A DNA stretch of 64,000 nucleotides, from assembly GCF_045762675.1 (NCBI RefSeq), contig NZ_JBJDLK010000003.1:372001-436000 (forward strand). The letters run 5' to 3'. Made by a program: the position numbers and the translations under genes. Origin of the DNA: Elizabethkingia meningoseptica_A. GTDB lineage: Bacteria > Bacteroidota > Bacteroidia > Flavobacteriales > Weeksellaceae. The notes below the pieces were generated by a model, which worked only from the letters and a program-made list of their open reading frames with translations, searched no databases and was not told the origin of the DNA. Of this stretch, positions 8,155 to 16,797 are shown in pieces (positions within the stretch are counted from its first letter, which is position 1; each line of letters opens with the position of its first letter).

Positions 8155-9447
8155 TTAGTCTTCCAGGTTATATTGTTTTATTTTACGATACAGCGTTCTC
8201 TGGGAAATTCCCAGTTCATCAGCTGCTTTATTTCTTCTTCCTTTATGCTTTTCCAAAGCTTTAATAATCAGATCTTTTTCATTATTCTGCAATGATAAAG
8301 ATTCCGGTCTTGTTTCCTCTACTTCAATTTCTTCAACATCTTCATAACTGTCATCCGCATCTGTTGTATTAGAAATAATGGTGGGATTCTGAGCCGTATT
8401 GGTATTATTCTCGAAGTACAGCAATGAGTTTTGTGCTACATTTTGCTGCGTCTCGGGGGTATAAATCCTGTTAATCAGTGTTTTTTCCTGATTACTCAGA
8501 TCACCGGCACCACGGTTTTTGATAAGTTCTGATGTTAAAGTCTTCAGATCGTTAATATCATTACGCATATCGAAAAGAATCTTATACATAATCTCCCTTT
8601 CGTTATTAAAATCACTGTGATTGTTATTCTGATTAGGCTGATTGATAACCATCGGCGCATTGGAAACCATTGGGATATAATGGCTAAGCGTTTCGGAGGT
8701 AATCTCTCTTTTTTGTTCCACTACGGTAATCTGCTCTACCAGATTTCTTAACTGGCGGATATTTCCGGGGAATGAATAGTTTTCTATATAGTGAACGCCG
8801 TCTTCTGTTAAATAAACCTCCGGCATTCTGTATTTTTCTGCAAAATCAATGGCAAATTTTCTGAACAAAAGATGGATATCTCCTTTACGTTCTCTTAAAG
8901 GCGGCATATCGATCTGAACAGTATTGAGACGGTAGTATAAATCTTCACGGAAACGTCCGTCCTGAATAGCCTTCATCATGTTCACATTGGTAGCAGCCAC
9001 AATTCTTACATTGGTCTTTTGTACAACCGATGATCCTACCTTCATAAACTCACCGCTTTCCAGAACACGCAGTAAGCGAACCTGTGTCTGTAATGGTAAT
9101 TCTCCTACCTCATCCAGAAAAATAGTTCCGCCGTCTGCCACTTCAAAATAACCTTTTCGGGTTGATGTAGCTCCGGTAAAGGCTCCTTTCTCGTGTCCAA
9201 AAAGTTCGGAATCTATGGTTCCTTCGGGAATTGCCCCACAGTTTACCACAATGTATGGCATATGCTTGCGGTGTGAAAGGCTGTGTATAATTTTAGGAAT
9301 GAATTCCTTACCTACACCACTCTCTCCCATTACCAGTACTGATATATCTGTAGGTGCTACCTGCATAGACTTTTCAAGGGCCCTGTTTAACGCAGGATAG
9401 TTACCGATGATTCCAAAGCGGGCTTTTATATTTTGAAGTTCGCTCAT
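8155..9447 (-). CDS. Sigma-54-interacting transcriptional activator (AAA+ plus Fis-type HTH, no sensor domain)
   Basis: ATPase that remodels sigma-54 RNA polymerase. Walker A GESGVGKE is at residues 41-48, the sigma-54 contact loop GAFTGA at 88-93, Walker B GGTIFLDE at 106-113, and a Fis-like helix-turn-helix covers the C-terminus (RRNKAADELGISQRTLYRKI). The AAA+ domain starts within 15 residues of the N-terminus, so there is no receiver or other sensory domain. A ~130-residue Asn/Glu-rich linker joins AAA+ to HTH. It lies 31 bases after miaB and leads the membrane protein-lptE genes. Confidence 0.93.
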   Translation of the reverse strand: MSELQNIKARFGIIGNYPALNRALEKSMQVAPTDISVLVMGESGVGKEFIPKIIHSLSHRKHMPYIVVNCGAIPEGTIDSELFGHEKGAFTGATSTRKGYFEVADGGTIFLDEVGELPLQTQVRLLRVLESGEFMKVGSSVVQKTNVRIVAATNVNMMKAIQDGRFREDLYYRLNTVQIDMPPLRERKGDIHLLFRKFAIDFAEKYRMPEVYLTEDGVHYIENYSFPGNIRQLRNLVEQITVVEQKREITSETLSHYIPMVSNAPMVINQPNQNNNHSDFNNEREIMYKILFDMRNDINDLKTLTSELIKNRGAGDLSNQEKTLINRIYTPETQQNVAQNSLLYFENNTNTAQNPTIISNTTDADDSYEDVEEIEVEETRPESLSLQNNEKDLIIKALEKHKGRRNKAADELGISQRTLYRKIKQYNLED

Positions 9448-9454
9448 AATAAAA

Positions 9455-9468
9455 TTGAGATTTGAAGT
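9455..9468. repeat. Weak copy of the TTTGAAATTTGA-type repeat
   Basis: TTGAGATTTGAAGT lies in the short gap between the sigma-54 regulator start and the miaB stop. It resembles the better copies at 10927-10950 and around 57898 and 58330. On its own the match is weak. Confidence 0.3.
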
Positions 9469-9478
9469 CTTAAATTAA

Positions 9479-10915
9479 TTATTCCGCTGTTCTCCCCAAA
9501 AGTGTACCCTGAGTATTGTCGTACACAAAAACGGACACCATGTCACCTACTTTCTGTCCCTCCAGCTTATCAAACACACAAACGGCATTCTGGGAATTTC
9601 TTCCTTTCCACTGGTTTTCATCTTTTTTAGAGGTTCCTTCAATCAGAATCTCATGAATTCTTCCTACATATGATTTCATACGCTTTCTGGAAAGTTCTCC
9701 CTGTAAAGCTATAACCTCTGCCAAACGTCTTTGTTTTACTTCTGCAGGTATATCATCTTCCATCTTTTTATGCGCCGGCGTACCCGGTCTTTCGGAGTAG
9801 GCAAACATATAACCGTAATCATATTCTACTTCTCTCATTAATGAAAGAGTATCCTGATGATCCTGTTCTGTTTCACCACAGAATCCAATGATCATATCCT
9901 GTGAGAATGAAATATCCGGAACAATCTCTTTCGCTGCATTAATCAGGTTCAGGTATTCTTCACGGGTATGCTGACGGTTCATTGCTTTCAGCATATTATC
10001 ACTTCCGCTTTGTACCGGAAGGTGTACATATTTACAAATGTTATTGTATTTAGACATGGTATGGAAAACATCCAGATTCATATCCTGAGGATTGGAAGTA
10101 GAGAAACGGATTCTCATATCCGGAACTGCTTTAGCGACCATTTCCAGCAGCTGTGAAAACTTCACCGCAGTTGCTTTCTGCATATCCGATGCTTTAGCAA
10201 AATCTTTTTTAGGTCCGCCGCCATACCACAGGTAGCTGTCCACATTCTGCCCCAGCAATGTTACTTCTTTATAACCGTTATTAAACAGTTCCACGCATTC
10301 ATTTACAATGGAATGCGGATCACGGCTTCTTTCACGTCCTCTAGTAAAAGGTACCACACAGAAAGTACACATATTATCGCACCCTCTTGTAATGGTAACA
10401 AATGCTGTAACCCCGTTACCACCTAAACGTACAGGGTTGATATCTGCATAGGTTTCTTCTTTTGAAAGAATAACATTAATGGCATCTCTCCCGCCTTCCG
10501 TTTCTTTTAAAAGGTTTGGCAAATCCCTGTATGCATCAGGTCCTACAACCAGATCCACAAGGTGTTCTTCTTCTAAAAACTTTGTTTTCAGACGCTCCGC
10601 CATGCAACCTAATACGCCAACCGTAAGGTTCGGGTTAGATTCTTTTTGTTTTTTAAATTGTGAAAGACGCATACGAACAGTCTGCTCTGCTTTTTCACGG
10701 ATAGAGCAGGTATTCAGCAATATTAAATCAGCTTCCTCTACCTTTAATGTTGTATTGTATCCCTGTTCATTCAGAATGGAGGCCACAATCTCTGAATCAG
10801 AGAAATTCATCTGACAACCATAGCTCTCCAGGAACAGTTTTTTACTGTTCTCGGGTCTTTCTGCGATAGCAAAAGCTTCTCCCTGTTTTGTTTCGTCTAT
10901 ATATTTTTCCTGCAC
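9479..10915 (-). CDS. miaB: tRNA-2-methylthio-N6-dimethylallyladenosine synthase MiaB
   Basis: Radical-SAM methylthiotransferase that converts i6A37 to ms2i6A37 in tRNA. The 478 residues contain the N-terminal auxiliary cluster domain (FLESYGCQMNFSDSE, LNTCSIR, GVLGCMAER cysteines), the radical-SAM CxxxCxxC motif in TRGCDNMCTFCVVPFTRGRE, and a C-terminal TRAM domain (HEILIEGTSKKDENQWKGRN). Domain order and length are normal. It heads a minus-strand cluster with the sigma-54 activator and lptE; the 31-base gap to the next gene suggests read-through. Confidence 0.96.
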   Translation of the reverse strand: MQEKYIDETKQGEAFAIAERPENSKKLFLESYGCQMNFSDSEIVASILNEQGYNTTLKVEEADLILLNTCSIREKAEQTVRMRLSQFKKQKESNPNLTVGVLGCMAERLKTKFLEEEHLVDLVVGPDAYRDLPNLLKETEGGRDAINVILSKEETYADINPVRLGGNGVTAFVTITRGCDNMCTFCVVPFTRGRERSRDPHSIVNECVELFNNGYKEVTLLGQNVDSYLWYGGGPKKDFAKASDMQKATAVKFSQLLEMVAKAVPDMRIRFSTSNPQDMNLDVFHTMSKYNNICKYVHLPVQSGSDNMLKAMNRQHTREEYLNLINAAKEIVPDISFSQDMIIGFCGETEQDHQDTLSLMREVEYDYGYMFAYSERPGTPAHKKMEDDIPAEVKQRRLAEVIALQGELSRKRMKSYVGRIHEILIEGTSKKDENQWKGRNSQNAVCVFDKLEGQKVGDMVSVFVYDNTQGTLLGRTAE

Positions 10916-11229
10916 GTCACTTTAGTGTTTGACATTTGAAATTTGAAGGTTTAAGGTTGTGAAAAATCACAATAAAGCGACTTAGAAACCCGGTCTTCTA
11001 AATTCAAATTAAGTTGAGTCTGCAAAGTTACGCTTTTTCTGCCAAAATGACAGAATATTAATCCTTCAGAAAATTTATTTTTATATTATTCCTGATCCCT
11101 ATTGGCACTTCCTTGTATTGAGCTGGTTTCCATTTATTTCACATTTTATTTTCAACACATTAAATCTCTCCGGGAAGGTTTTTGTATTTATAAATACCTG
11201 AATAATGAGTTAGCTTAATATCTGTAATT
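10916..11229. other. Intergenic region upstream of miaB with a TTTGAAATTTGAA repeat
   Basis: This 314-base gap holds the miaB upstream region on one side and the end of a GLPGLI gene on the other. The only structure seen is the repeat at 10927-10950. The remainder is AT-rich with no convincing gene. Confidence 0.6.
10927..10950. repeat. TTTGAAATTTGAA-type dispersed repeat
   Basis: GTTTGACATTTGAAATTTGA followed by AGGT, just upstream of the miaB start. It shares the TTTGAAATTTGA core with the inverted repeats flanking the S23-like gene in the suf operon (57898-57911 and 58330-58343). Confidence 0.55.
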
Positions 11230-12063
11230 TTAATTAGCCTGTTCTATCGGGTTATTAAAATCATTTATTTTCTTTAGCCTTTCAGCTGTTGTTTTGCTAA
11301 TAAAATCCTTACTAAAGCCTCCGTGAATATTAAATATATTACCACTTTCATCTACAATCGTTCCTTTTCTGAGTTTTGATGCCGGATCTTTAACATAATT
11401 CTCCCAGGCCTTATCATACCGGATTTTACTTACGGGTATAGCGTTCGCATATGAGGAAGGCAGATAACTTTCACCTGTACTTTTATAAAAGGCTTCAAGT
11501 GTAAATGCATAATCTTTTTTATCATCAGTAACCTCAACGATCAATCCCGGTAAACCTGAAAACTTATACGGTCCTTCCGGAAACAGTAAATCGGTTGTGA
11601 ACCAGGCAGTCCATTTTCTTCCTAAAAAGTTCGTTTCTGCTTTCTGACAATTCCAGTTTTTAATTTTTTTAGATTCTTTGACGATATTCCATACCGGTTT
11701 TTCAGTATCGGGGTATTTATAGGTATCACCATCTATGCTTTTATATAATACAGCGCCGCCGTTCTCTTTATAATAAACCATTGGATACTTCACTTTGGGT
11801 AGTGCATTCATATCAATATTTACACCTCCCGTTCTGTTAGACTGTTCTCCAAGAATATTCATAATCGAGTCATTTTTATAATAATTGTAATTATAAAAAC
11901 CTGTTTTGTTCAGTTTGGGGAAAATATCCAGAACATAATGGTCTGTAACCGTTGAATCTTTGGTTCGGTTGGGTTTAAATTTCAGCTCATATACTGCTTT
12001 ATAACTCTGGGCGAAGCTTACTAAAGATATTCCAAGGAGGATCAGCGTATAGATTTTTTTCAT
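11230..12063 (-). CDS. GLPGLI family secreted protein
   Basis: Secreted or periplasmic protein of the Bacteroidota GLPGLI family, function unknown. The ATG at 12063 begins a clear signal peptide (MKKIYTLILLGISLVSFAQ); the frame extends three codons upstream to a TTG, which is less likely. The diagnostic GPYKFSGLPGLIVEV is about two-thirds along, preceded by NWNCQKAETNFLGRKWTAWF. Two more members of this family are at 61211 and 62084. It appears to be a single-gene unit. Confidence 0.9.
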   Translation of the reverse strand: MKKIYTLILLGISLVSFAQSYKAVYELKFKPNRTKDSTVTDHYVLDIFPKLNKTGFYNYNYYKNDSIMNILGEQSNRTGGVNIDMNALPKVKYPMVYYKENGGAVLYKSIDGDTYKYPDTEKPVWNIVKESKKIKNWNCQKAETNFLGRKWTAWFTTDLLFPEGPYKFSGLPGLIVEVTDDKKDYAFTLEAFYKSTGESYLPSSYANAIPVSKIRYDKAWENYVKDPASKLRKGTIVDESGNIFNIHGGFSKDFISKTTAERLKKINDFNNPIEQAN

Positions 12064-12541
12064 ATTAATCAAGTTTTAAACAAATCTAATTATTAATTTG
12101 ATAAATAATAATGCTATAATTTATGACACTTAACATAATATACGTGTTTTACAAAAAATATTCTCTTGCAAAAAGACACAAAACCCTTTATAGGAGGACT
12201 TTTTCAATAATTTTTTTATCTCCTTAAAAATCACTTTGTTCGGGTATCCTTCGGGAATCGTTCGGAAATACCTCGAAAAAAGGCCTTTTTCCCGAACAAC
12301 TCCCGAACAAGTATCGAAGAAATGCCGGAGTATTTGCATATCAAATTCACTATTCCGGAAGATTTAGGGTGAAAAATGAAAAATATTCGGGCTGTTAAGT
12401 AAATCTTCATTTATGTAAAAAATACAATATAAAACTGATGATTTAACAACTTTTCCCGGTATCACCAAGAACTTACTTCTTAAAAAGCTTTCTACTCCAA
12501 GCGTTTATGCTTATTTTAGCGGGACTAAAAAATAAACCATA
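12064..12541. other. Intergenic region with phased TTCGGG repeats
   Basis: This 478-base gap separates the divergently transcribed GLPGLI and S46 peptidase genes and so carries both promoters. I found no credible gene; a 69-codon open frame at 12130-12339 on the minus strand has no recognisable features. The notable structure is the repeat cluster at 12236-12310. Confidence 0.6.
12236..12310. repeat. Inverted cluster of 11-bp-phased TTCGGG repeats around an AGGCCT palindrome
   Basis: TTCGGG occurs at 12239 and 12250 and TTCGGA at 12261, each 11 bases apart. The reverse complement CCCGAA occurs at 12291 and 12302, again 11 apart. Between the arms is the perfect palindrome AAAAAGGCCTTTTT (12277-12290). 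TTGTTCGGG at 12236-12244 is the exact reverse complement of CCCGAACAA at 12291-12299 and 12302-12310. It could be a protein-binding array or an RNA hairpin. Confidence 0.6.
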
Positions 12542-14674
12542 ATGAAAAGATTATTCCTTTTACTCACTTTTATGGTGAGTTTCGTACAGATGAGGGCTGA
12601 TGAAGGAATGTGGCTGATGATGCTCATTAAGCGACTGAATGGTGTAGACATGCAAAAAGAAGGACTACACCTTACTCCGGAGGAAATTTACTCCGTGAAC
12701 AACTCCAGCTTGAAAGATGCAATTTTACAATTCGGAGGTGGTTGTACAGCAGAAATTGTATCTCCACAGGGCCTTATTTTTACTAACCACCACTGTGGTT
12801 ACAGTTCTATTGCAGCAGCTTCTACACCAGAGAAAGATTACCTTACCAATGGTTTCTGGGCAAAGAACAATGGCGAGGAGATCAATTCTAAAGGTCTTTC
12901 TGTAAGATTTTTTGTCAGAATGGATGATGCTACCAAGCGTATTACTTCCAAACTGAATAATGACATGAGTGCTGATCAGAGAAAAGCAATCATTGATACT
13001 GAAGTTAAAGCTATTCAGGCTGAAAATTCAGAAAACGGAAAATACACCGTTGTTGTAAAAGACTTCTTTAAAGGAAATGAGTTTTACTATTTTGTATTCC
13101 AGGATTTTAAAGATGTTCGTTTAGTAGGTACCCCGCCTTCTTCTATTGGAAAATATGGTGGTGATACAGATAACTGGGAGTGGCCAAGACATACCGGAGA
13201 CTTCTCAGTTTTCCGAGTGTATGGGGATAAAAACGGTAATCCTGCAGAATATGCTGCAGATAATGTTCCTTTAAAGCCTAAGCATTTTCTTCCGATTTCC
13301 TTAAAAGGGAATAAGCCCGGTGATTTCGCTATGATTGTAGGATATCCCGGAACAACCAACAGATACCTTACTTCATTCGGAATCGAGCAAATGGTAAGCA
13401 AAGACTATCCGGCCTGGGTAGAGGCATCCAAAACAGCAATGGATGTTATGAAAAAATATATGGATAAGGATGATGCTACAAGATTAGCTTATGCATCTAA
13501 TTATGCAAGTGTTGCGAATTACTGGAAAAACAGAGCCGGAACAATTGAGGCCGTATATAAAAACGGAACAATCGGTGACAAAAAAGAAGTTGAGAAGAGA
13601 TATCAGCAGTGGGCAGACAAAGCTGAAAACAAAGCTGTTTACGGAAATGTTCTTGCGAATACGGATGCTTACTACAAGCAGATTTCTAACAGAAATATTG
13701 AAAAAAACTATACATCTCAGTTCCAGAGAAATGCTAAATATATCAGAAATGCATACCAGATTGGTGATGCTTTAAAAGCATATATGAAGCAGGATGCTAC
13801 TGCGCAGGCAGCAATGAAACCTAAATTAGAAGCTGCTGTTAAGCAGTCTTATGAAGGCTTCAACACACAACTGGAAAGCGAGATGCTATCTCAAATGGCA
13901 GCTTTATACCAGTCAAAAGTAGCTGCAGATGTTGCTTCTTCAACTGTGAAGTCTGTAAAAACAGCAGATCTTCCGGCGATGGCACAATCTTCAATTTTTG
14001 CTAATGCAGCTTCAGTAATTAACTTCCTTAATAATCCAAATGCTGAAAAACTGGCCAATGATAACCTTTACAAGTTCGCTATCGGTTATATTGGTGACAA
14101 TAAGGCTATGGCTGATAAGTATGCTAAAACTGATGAAGGTTTCCAGAAGGACAGCAGATTATTCATGGATGGTTTAATGAAAGCTATGCCTGAGAAAAAA
14201 TTCTATCCGGATGCAAACTCTACGATCAGATTAACATACGGACAAATCGAAACTTTACCAAAAAGAGCTGACAGAGACTATACCGGCATCAAGCAAAACT
14301 ATTATACAACGATGGATGGTATGATTAAAAAGTATAAAAAAGGGGATGAAGAATTCGATCTTCCACAGCGATTGCTTGATCTTTACAAAAAGAAAGATTA
14401 CGGAATGTATAAAGACAAAGACGGTCAGCTTCATGTAAATTTCTTATCAAACAATGACATTACGGGAGGTAACTCGGGTTCTCCGATTATTGATGGTTAC
14501 GGAAGACTAATCGGTCTTGCATTTGATGGTAACAGTGAGGCATTAAGCGGTGATATCGTGTTTGAACCAAAATTACAAAGAACAATCAACGTAGATGTGA
14601 GATATGTACTTTGGGTAATCGACAAATATGCAGGTGCTACAAATCTTATTCAAGAATTAACGCTTGTAAAATAA
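12542..14674 (+). CDS. S46 family dipeptidyl-peptidase, DPP7-like
   Basis: Secreted or periplasmic serine exopeptidase releasing dipeptides for amino-acid catabolism. After a signal peptide (MKRLFLLLTFMVSFVQMRA) the 710 residues carry the chymotrypsin-like triad split around a helical domain: His in TNHHCGY (83/84), Asp in GGDTDNWEWPRHTGDF, and Ser645 in GGNSGSP. The residue controlling P1 specificity in S46 enzymes is Gly here (FDGN, Gly663), as in DPP7, rather than Arg as in DPP11, so hydrophobic dipeptides are the likely substrates (inference). A strong terminator follows. Confidence 0.93.
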   Translation: MKRLFLLLTFMVSFVQMRADEGMWLMMLIKRLNGVDMQKEGLHLTPEEIYSVNNSSLKDAILQFGGGCTAEIVSPQGLIFTNHHCGYSSIAAASTPEKDYLTNGFWAKNNGEEINSKGLSVRFFVRMDDATKRITSKLNNDMSADQRKAIIDTEVKAIQAENSENGKYTVVVKDFFKGNEFYYFVFQDFKDVRLVGTPPSSIGKYGGDTDNWEWPRHTGDFSVFRVYGDKNGNPAEYAADNVPLKPKHFLPISLKGNKPGDFAMIVGYPGTTNRYLTSFGIEQMVSKDYPAWVEASKTAMDVMKKYMDKDDATRLAYASNYASVANYWKNRAGTIEAVYKNGTIGDKKEVEKRYQQWADKAENKAVYGNVLANTDAYYKQISNRNIEKNYTSQFQRNAKYIRNAYQIGDALKAYMKQDATAQAAMKPKLEAAVKQSYEGFNTQLESEMLSQMAALYQSKVAADVASSTVKSVKTADLPAMAQSSIFANAASVINFLNNPNAEKLANDNLYKFAIGYIGDNKAMADKYAKTDEGFQKDSRLFMDGLMKAMPEKKFYPDANSTIRLTYGQIETLPKRADRDYTGIKQNYYTTMDGMIKKYKKGDEEFDLPQRLLDLYKKKDYGMYKDKDGQLHVNFLSNNDITGGNSGSPIIDGYGRLIGLAFDGNSEALSGDIVFEPKLQRTINVDVRYVLWVIDKYAGATNLIQELTLVK

Positions 14675-14698
14675 GTTTTAGTTCCATAAAAAATAATA

Positions 14699-14727
14699 AA
14701 CCTCACAATAATTGTGAGGTTTTTTTT
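14699..14727 (+). terminator. Intrinsic terminator after the S46 peptidase gene
   Basis: Perfect inverted repeat AACCTCACAAT/ATTGTGAGGTT around one base, followed by a run of T. Confidence 0.9.
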
Positions 14728-14758
14728 ATGTAAATTCGTTATTCAGAGCTATTAATAA

Positions 14759-15445
14759 ATGCTTATCGCAAAGAATATCGTAAAATGGACATTAGCAGGA
14801 TTGTTCATCTGGTTTTTCTTACTCATGTGTAGGATTACGCTATTCTATGTGCCCTTTTCGGCAACAGCATCGTTTCTGAATATCAAGCAGACCGAGGTTA
14901 ATAGCCTTCCGCTCTACCTTCCTGTATTTTACACCCATGTATACAGCAGTATTTTTGTACTGCTGGCCGGATGTATTCAGTTTTTTACCACCCGGAATAA
15001 ACATAAAAAAATTCACCGGTATTCCGGCTATGTATATGTTATCGGGCTATTGTTATTCTCTGCCCCTTCCGGAATCTATATGGGATTTCATGCAAATGGC
15101 GGTTTTTATTCAAAGCTGTCTTTTGTTATTCTGGGCACATTGTGGTGGTTAACCACCTTTTTTGCCATGCTTGAGGTTTTCAGGAAAGACATTAAAGCAC
15201 ACAAACAATGGATGAACCGGAGCTATGCGCTTGCGGTATCCGCTCTTACTCTAAGAATGTGGAAGGTCATTATCGTTTATTTATTCCATCCTAATCCAAT
15301 GGATGTTTACCAGATCATTGCCTGGTTGGGCTGGGTACCCAATATTCTGATTGTTGAATTTATAATACTGAAAAAATATAGATATGAAAAAGCTCGTTAT
15401 TTTCGGAGTTTTACTCTCCCTGTTTTCGTGCAAAAAAGAAGCTAA
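14759..15445 (+). CDS. DUF2306 family membrane protein
   Basis: Polytopic membrane protein (228 residues, about six or seven hydrophobic segments) of unknown function. The HKKIHRYSGYVYVIGLLLF and HKQWMNRSYALAVSALTLRM segments, each with conserved histidine and arginine next to a membrane helix, are typical of DUF2306. The last 62 bases overlap, in another frame, the start of the YARHG lipoprotein gene, so the two are likely co-expressed. Confidence 0.8.
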   Translation: MLIAKNIVKWTLAGLFIWFFLLMCRITLFYVPFSATASFLNIKQTEVNSLPLYLPVFYTHVYSSIFVLLAGCIQFFTTRNKHKKIHRYSGYVYVIGLLLFSAPSGIYMGFHANGGFYSKLSFVILGTLWWLTTFFAMLEVFRKDIKAHKQWMNRSYALAVSALTLRMWKVIIVYLFHPNPMDVYQIIAWLGWVPNILIVEFIILKKYRYEKARYFRSFTLPVFVQKRS

Positions 15446-16292
15446 AATTACTTCTCTGGACACTGTAAAAAAAGATTCCACAGCCGCCAAGCCTGAAAAA
15501 GTAATGGCTCCGGAACTCCATAAAGAGTTATATGGCATCTGGACCGGAAGTTTTTATCCGGATATCATGAGAAATCCGGATGATGAAAGCGGGGAAACAA
15601 AAAAAATAAGTATTAAAATAGACCGCATTACGGCAGATACGGTATGGGCACAGAGTATTGTCTCCGGAAATCAGCGTCCGCTTATCGGAAAAGTGAGTGG
15701 TGACGGAAGTAAAGTTTCTTTTATACTGGATGAGCCGGGAAACAGAAAGGATGATGGTCGTTTTGAAATGATGACGAGAAATGATTCTCTGATCGGAAAA
15801 TGGACCGCTTATAATCCTTCGGGGGTAAAATCACCTTATAAAAAACTGGATCTGGCACAAAAACAGTTCGTATATAATCCAAACTTTATGCTGAGTAAGG
15901 ATGCTGAGTATATAGACTGGGCGACTCCAAAGGAAAAGAAGGAGGTTTATAAAGATGATGATGGTAAAACACAAACTTATACCCAACAGGTTTACCGCTC
16001 TGCTTCCGATGAAATTTATAAAATAAACTCTTCAACCCAGAAACTTACGGAGGCAAAACTGAAGAATCTGAGAAAGCTGGATCTGGAAATCCTGAGAAAT
16101 ACCATTTTTGCCCGCCACGGTTATTCTTTTAAAAAGCCTACCTACCGTAACTTTTTTGAATACACAGACTGGTATGTACCGGTAAGTAATAATGTAGATA
16201 AAGACCTGTCTCCTCTGGAAAAAGAAAATGCAAGTTTGTTGAGCAGAATGGAAAAATATGCTAAGGATTCTTATGATTCTTATGGCAGATAA
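15384..16292 (+). CDS. YARHG domain lipoprotein
   Basis: Predicted lipoprotein: MKKLVIFGVLLSLFSC ends in a lipobox (Cys16) followed by KKE. The C-terminal ~65 of 302 residues form the YARHG domain (NTIFARHGYSFKKPTYRNFF then YTDWYVPVSNNVDKDLSP), an extracellular domain of unknown function. The middle part has a beta-rich segment (GIWTGSFYPD) resembling a lipid- or ligand-binding module. It overlaps the preceding gene by 62 bases out of frame and the following gene by about 11. Confidence 0.88.
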   Translation: MKKLVIFGVLLSLFSCKKEAKITSLDTVKKDSTAAKPEKVMAPELHKELYGIWTGSFYPDIMRNPDDESGETKKISIKIDRITADTVWAQSIVSGNQRPLIGKVSGDGSKVSFILDEPGNRKDDGRFEMMTRNDSLIGKWTAYNPSGVKSPYKKLDLAQKQFVYNPNFMLSKDAEYIDWATPKEKKEVYKDDDGKTQTYTQQVYRSASDEIYKINSSTQKLTEAKLKNLRKLDLEILRNTIFARHGYSFKKPTYRNFFEYTDWYVPVSNNVDKDLSPLEKENASLLSRMEKYAKDSYDSYGR

Positions 16293-16755
16293 AATAATTT
16301 TTGAAGCAACTATTCTTCAGCATCAGGATATGAATGCTGCATATGTTGAATTCCCGTTCAGTACTGAAGAGCTGTTCAACAAAAAAGGACAGGTAAAAAT
16401 AAAAGCTGTCTTCGATGGAAAGGTTGAGTACCGCGGAAGTCTTGCCAAAATGAAGTCTTCCGTTCACATACTGGGGCTGACTCAGGAAGTCCGCAAAAGT
16501 CTGAATAAAACTTTCGGAGACACTGTTAGCGTCAGTTTATGGGAGGACAAAGAGGAGCGCATTGTGGATGTTCCGGACGATGTTGCGGTACTTTTCAGTC
16601 AACACCCGAAAGCTAAAGAACTTTATGATGCGATGTCTTATACGCATCGTAAAGAATATATGCGCTGGATTACAGAGGCTAAAAAGCCTGAAACACGTGA
16701 AAACAGGAAGTTAAAATTAATTAATATGATAATTTCCGGCAAAAAAGGCATCTAA
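16282..16755 (+). CDS. DUF1905 / YdeI-OmpD-associated family protein
   Basis: Small cytoplasmic protein. The N-terminal half (IIFEATILQHQDMNAAYVEF, VKIKAVFDGKVEYRGSLAKM) is a DUF1905 beta-barrel and the C-terminal ~60 residues (HPKAKELYDAMSYTHRKEYM then RWITEAKKPETRENR) are the YdeI/OmpD-associated helical domain. Function is not established. Three in-frame ATGs lie close together (16258, 16273, 16282); the third (MADKIIFEA) fits the family and gives only an 11-base overlap with the YARHG gene. Confidence 0.82.
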   Translation: MADKIIFEATILQHQDMNAAYVEFPFSTEELFNKKGQVKIKAVFDGKVEYRGSLAKMKSSVHILGLTQEVRKSLNKTFGDTVSVSLWEDKEERIVDVPDDVAVLFSQHPKAKELYDAMSYTHRKEYMRWITEAKKPETRENRKLKLINMIISGKKGI

Positions 16756-16797
16756 ATTCATAGATTTTTTGTATATTGTGACTATAACAAATTGAAT

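Noticed and set aside
12239..12310. CRISPR array reading of the TTCGGG repeats
   Set aside because: The repeat unit is only 6-9 bases with 5-base spacers and occurs in both orientations, unlike any CRISPR array.
12130..12339. A 69-codon open frame on the minus strand in the GLPGLI-S46 gap
   Set aside because: No recognisable motif and it covers the TTCGGG repeat cluster; I treat the region as non-coding.
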